This document shows, in pieces, positions 6,924 to 8,237 of a DNA stretch of 8,237 bases (position 1 is its first letter; each line of letters opens with the position of its first letter). The DNA comes from Bacillota bacterium. GTDB taxonomy: Bacteria; Bacillota; Clostridia; Peptostreptococcales; Anaerovoracaceae. The DNA is taken from the NCBI GenBank assembly GCA_017621195.1, contig JAGATO010000257.1, positions 1-8,237 on the forward strand, written 5' to 3'. Under the pieces are notes generated by a model, which saw only the letters and a list, made by a program, of their open reading frames with translations, did not search any database and was not told the DNA's origin. Both the position numbers and the translations under genes were made by a program.

Positions 6924-7046
6924 TTTTACCTTTATCTCGCTTTATCTCGTGTTTTTCGGAGTTTTCGCGTCCTGCGCGGTTTCGCGATTTTCGCTTTCCT
7001 TTCGCGTCCTTCGCTTTTCGCGTTCTGGCTTTGTCCACGCTTTCCA
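6924..7046. repeat. Repeat-rich spacer between cpsB and cpsC
   Basis: No gene is supported. On the plus strand TTTCGCGTCCT occurs at 6963-6973 and again at 7000-7010. TTTATCTCG occurs in tandem at 6931-6939 and 6941-6949, and TCCACGCTTT lies at 7034-7043. Read on the transcribed strand it is purine-rich, with about six GCGAA words in 75 nt. No terminator-like stem plus U run and no credible promoter were found. Confidence 0.75.
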
Positions 7047-7790
7047 CTATAGATATTTGTCGTCCAACAGGGTTAACGGATGTTCGTACAATAGGCGGCG
7101 CGCTTCTTTCTCACCGCACTTTTTGGTTAGCCAGGCGTAACAGCGGTCCATCCGCGGAGCTCGGCTCTGGTCGTTATGCGCGTCGGTTCCGACCAGATGG
7201 ATCATGTCATACTGCAACAGCTTTTTGATAAAGGCGGCGTCTCCGAAGAGGCGCGAGCCAAAGCTACCATCATCCAGACTGTCAGCGTTCACCTGTATGT
7301 ACGCTCCCCGCTGGATCAGCTGATCCAGCCGGTCGTACTGGCGATGGAGACATTTGTATCGTTCCACATGGGCCAAAACGGGACGAAACCCTTTGGTTTT
7401 CATGCGGTTGACAGCCATGTCCACATCGGAAAAGGAACATTCATAGGAAAATTCCAAAAGCACGTACCGCGTCCCTCCCAGACTCAGGCACTGGCCTTCT
7501 GCCAGGTTCTCCGCCGCGGTTGCACCGTAGTATTTAATCTCGTTTCCGATGGCAACGAAAAAGTCCGGTCGAATAGCCCGGCCTTTTTCTTCCAGTTGAG
7601 ATGCCAACTCCCGGACGCGCTCCGGTGGTGGCGTCCAGCGGCCTTTCCAGAAGTGCGGTGTCACAATCAGACCGCAGGCCCCCTGATCCAGTTCCATGCG
7701 CAACATCTCCTCTGTCACATTCCAGTCCGGCGAACCGTCATCCAATCCCGGAAGTATATGGCAATGCACGTCAATGAATTCCTGTCTCAC
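7047..7790 (-). CDS. cpsB: CpsB/YwqE-type PHP-domain protein-tyrosine phosphatase
   Basis: A 247-aa cytoplasmic metallophosphatase of normal family length. Seen: the metal-binding motif DVHCHILPGLDDG (H9, H11, D17), TPHF (H46), GNEIKY (E84), AHVERY (H141) and VGTDAHN (D203, H205) are all present in order, so the active site looks intact. Known: this PHP-fold enzyme uses divalent metals to dephosphorylate phosphotyrosines on the BY-kinase CpsD, resetting the cycle that controls capsule or EPS assembly. The start is GTG at 7790, with GGTGGG about 6 nt upstream; no ATG lies close enough to leave the IDVHCH motif intact. It is the first gene of the visible operon, before cpsC and cpsD, the same order as in streptococcal cps loci. 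A short upstream reading frame ends at a TGA overlapping this GTG, which may couple translation. Confidence 0.95.
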   Translation of the reverse strand: MRQEFIDVHCHILPGLDDGSPDWNVTEEMLRMELDQGACGLIVTPHFWKGRWTPPPERVRELASQLEEKGRAIRPDFFVAIGNEIKYYGATAAENLAEGQCLSLGGTRYVLLEFSYECSFSDVDMAVNRMKTKGFRPVLAHVERYKCLHRQYDRLDQLIQRGAYIQVNADSLDDGSFGSRLFGDAAFIKKLLQYDMIHLVGTDAHNDQSRAPRMDRCYAWLTKKCGEKEARRLLYEHPLTLLDDKYL

Positions 7791-8066
7791 TTTTTTCCCA
7801 CCATTTTCATTATTAGCTCAACACGCACAGCTCGCACACCACATATTTCGCTCACCTTGCTCGCGCATCGCGCTTTCTCAGACACCAGCCGACGCCAATC
7901 GACGCTCGCGCTTACGCACCGGCCTTTGACACTGGTTCTTCGCTATCTGCGCAGATTCCACGCTTTCACTGAGCTGAATCCACGCTTTTGCGAGCAAAGT
8001 GCAAACACTCTGCCATAAATATCTATTGAAAGTGCAGAAAAAAACACGGTGTTTCCATCTTAAACC
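7791..8066 (-). promoter_or_regulatory. Long (~270 nt) untranslated leader of the cps operon
   Basis: No gene with credible ribosome binding or family similarity is visible on either strand. If the promoter candidate at 8067-8096 is right, the cpsB mRNA has a leader of about 270 nt. It contains a 12-bp perfect palindrome, ATCTGCGCAGAT (7945-7956), two copies of AAAGCGTGGA on the transcribed strand (7957-7966 and 7979-7988), and a GCGCGATGCGCG stretch near 7861-7872. I could not match it to a known riboswitch. A small open frame (ATG at 8016, 16 codons, stop 7966-7968) lacks a Shine-Dalgarno. Confidence 0.4.
8042..8054 (-). promoter_or_regulatory. Near-palindrome AAACAC-C-GTGTTT followed by a T run in the transcript
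   Basis: The transcribed strand reads AAACAC, one base, GTGTTT, then further Ts (seven Ts in all, 8038-8044). It sits just downstream of the candidate -10. The one-base centre makes it a poor hairpin but a plausible protein-binding operator. A weak early attenuator is a less likely alternative. Confidence 0.3.
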
Positions 8067-8096
8067 GTTATAAATACTTATTTTAGGTTATCACAA
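8067..8096 (-). promoter_or_regulatory. Candidate sigma-A-type promoter for the cps operon
   Basis: On the minus strand TTGTGA (8091-8096, 4 of 6 to TTGACA) is followed after 18 bp of AT-rich spacer by TATAAC (8067-8072, 5 of 6 to TATAAT). An overlapping alternative, TTGAAA at 8108-8113, has only TAACCT at the 17-bp position. This is the AT-rich block immediately ahead of the cpsB leader and the best promoter in the window. Confidence 0.45.
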
Positions 8097-8119
8097 GTAC
8101 AACAAAATTTCAACTACCG

Positions 8120-8139
8120 ATACACTTTTTTGCGTGTAT
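8120..8139 (-). promoter_or_regulatory. Operator-like inverted repeat ATACAC-N8-GTGTAT upstream of the promoter
   Basis: A perfect 6-bp inverted repeat has its centres 14 bp apart, with an A/T-tract-containing spacer (TTTTTTGC on plus). It lies about 24 bp upstream of the candidate -35, a usual activator-binding position. Its half-site resembles, in inverted order, the nearby AAACAC/GTGTTT palindrome, so one regulator could contact both. No regulator gene is in the window. Confidence 0.3.
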
Positions 8140-8237
8140 TTAACCAATTTGTAATCTAACGCTTCGATGGCTGGCGCGCCCCGTAATTGTTCTCCACGCT
8201 CCCCCCTCAATAGGACATATTATTATTTCCATTTTAC
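8140..8237. other. Right-edge sequence without a supported gene
   Basis: I see no supported gene. A 30-codon minus-strand frame (ATG at 8232, stop 8140-8142) has no visible ribosome binding site. A GC-rich patch with GGCGCGCC and a partial TCCACGCT word (8192-8199) interrupts AT-rich DNA. It may be the far edge of the operon's control region. Confidence 0.4.

Noticed and set aside
6924..7046. CRISPR-like array in the cpsB-cpsC spacer
   Set aside because: The repeats are only 9-11 bp, irregularly spaced and lack uniform spacers; no cas gene is present.
7966..8016. 16-codon leader peptide upstream of cpsB
   Set aside because: It has a plausible ATG but no Shine-Dalgarno and no codon run suggestive of attenuation control.
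7176..8018. 280-codon plus-strand open frame
   Set aside because: It is antisense to cpsB, whose active-site motifs are all intact, and its translation shows no recognisable domain or ribosome site.
8140..8232. 30-codon minus-strand frame at the right edge
   Set aside because: There is no ribosome binding site, no similarity I recognise, and the length is expected by chance.

Overview
The window reads as part of a capsule or exopolysaccharide (EPS) locus from a low-to-middle-GC Gram-positive bacterium, most likely a member of the Clostridia and possibly an Oscillospiraceae-type gut anaerobe. The reasons are the split CpsB/CpsC/CpsD tyrosine-phosphorylation module, which is the Gram-positive arrangement, the S-layer homology (SLH) proteins, and the strong AGGAGG-type ribosome binding sites. 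The taxonomic placement is inference, since no rRNA or marker gene is present.

Every gene I can support lies on the minus strand, so transcription runs from high to low coordinates. The right end (about 7791-8237) carries no convincing gene. It holds a candidate promoter, two operator-like inverted repeats and a leader of roughly 270 nt. Then come cpsB (PHP-type tyrosine phosphatase, 7047-7790), a 123-bp repeat-rich spacer, cpsC (Wzz-like membrane adaptor, 6174-6923) and cpsD (BY-kinase, 5455-6177, start overlapping the cpsC stop). After a 129-bp spacer come two secreted SLH proteins: a large one (3265-5325, 686 aa) and a smaller paralogue (2176-3174, 332 aa), separated by a strong hairpin. 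Next is a membrane-anchored protein of unknown function with a Ser/Gly/Thr-rich linker (1412-2137). Last is a polyprenyl-phosphate sugar transferase of the CpsE/WcaJ type (1-1385), which runs off the left edge only a few residues before its expected end.

Read together, CpsB, CpsC and CpsD form the phosphoregulatory module controlling polymer length and export. The sugar transferase starts the repeat unit on undecaprenyl phosphate. In the familiar streptococcal layout the initiating transferase directly follows cpsD. Here three exported-protein genes (about 3.9 kb) sit between them. Since SLH domains bind wall polysaccharides, the most interesting hypothesis is a dedicated surface module that is co-made with the polysaccharide and anchors or organises it. 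This is inference from gene order and domain content. The large C-terminal domains of both SLH proteins, and the linker protein, are not families I recognise.

The spacers are also unusual. Several share GCGAA-rich words and a 10-mer AAAGCGTGGA (minus strand), and cpsD ends in an eight-fold Tyr-Gly repeat.
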